Positions 63,918 to 64,000 of a DNA stretch of 64,000 bases are shown here, in pieces (position 1 is the stretch's first letter; each line of letters starts with the position of its first letter). The notes under the pieces were generated by a model. That model was not told the origin of the DNA, searched no databases, and worked only from the letters and a program-made list of their open reading frames with translations. The position numbers were made by a program, and so were the translations under genes. This DNA comes from Alphaproteobacteria bacterium (GTDB lineage: Bacteria; Pseudomonadota; Alphaproteobacteria; Rhodobacterales; Rhodobacteraceae), in the NCBI GenBank assembly GCA_030426685.1, contig JAUHYC010000014.1, positions 1 through 64,000 on the forward strand, read 5' to 3'.

Positions 63918-64000
63918 TGGCGGCCCAACAACACGGAATGGTCGAAAAACGCGGCGCGGGCATCTGGCTCACCCATGCGTTCATGATCCTTGGCGTTCTG
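63917..64000 (+). CDS. ugpE: sn-Glycerol-3-phosphate ABC transporter permease UgpE (partial, cut by window end)
   Basis: Only the first 28 codons are present ([18 protein letters not shown], then THAFMILGVL, the start of the first helix). The TGATG overlap with ugpA and the position support UgpE. The rest, and ugpC, lie beyond the window. Confidence 0.75.
   Translation, partial: MAAQQHGMVEKRGAGIWLTHAFMILGVL

Overview
The window reads as chromosomal DNA of a marine alphaproteobacterium of the Roseobacter group (Rhodobacteraceae, Ruegeria-like). This is inferred from the high-GC codon use, the ATGA/TGATG start-stop overlaps, a phenylacetate cluster, DctP-type TRAP and glycerol-phosphate transporters, and a GcvT-fused FAD oxidoreductase next to an MttB homologue. 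No integrase, transposase, phage gene or CRISPR array was seen.

Layout. 0.1-7.1 kb: plus-strand catabolic genes (HAD dehalogenase, three alpha/beta hydrolases including PcaD, a threonine-dehydratase-like enzyme, a zinc alcohol dehydrogenase, an enolase-superfamily enzyme) ending in a two-cysteine ArsR-family regulator. 7.1-14.8 kb: a large ABC-exporter-like protein whose ATPase motifs are all degenerate, a DUF3307 membrane protein, and an Lrp regulator divergent from a fused indolepyruvate:ferredoxin oxidoreductase. 15-21 kb: an operon of FAD/GcvT oxidoreductase, MttB homologue and TetR regulator, then a glutathione transferase and a small methyltransferase. 21-28.4 kb: a Yej/Opp-like peptide transporter coupled to a CoA-transferase with an unusual domain order. 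28.5-30.9 kb: a mechanosensitive channel. 31-37.7 kb: a seven-gene operon of overlapping cytoplasmic sugar enzymes (four glycosyltransferases, phosphatase, deacetylase, methyltransferase); this is the best candidate for an undescribed system. 37.8-39.4 kb: a DUF1045 protein and rpe.

39.5-58.4 kb is a complete phenylacetate catabolic region: FadJ-like enzyme, thiolase-paaABCDE plus an extra ferritin-like subunit, a minus-strand paaG-paaI-paaK-paaR operon, a divergent TRAP transporter followed by paaZ, and paaX. An identical 17-nt palindromic block lies upstream of fadJ and in the paaG/TRAP divergent region, and a 12/17 match overlaps the putative promoter of the thiolase-paaA operon. This defines a likely PaaR regulon. 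The oxidoreductase at 11.3 kb could feed it with phenylacetyl-CoA made from phenylpyruvate.

58.5-64 kb: a membrane-anchored hydrolase, a CAT-anticodon tRNA with its own promoter, a lower-GC patch holding a gene broken by an in-frame ochre codon, then a LysR regulator divergent from ugpB-ugpA-ugpE (cut by the window end) with a Pho-box-like array. Several strong hairpins lie between convergent genes or after binding-protein genes.
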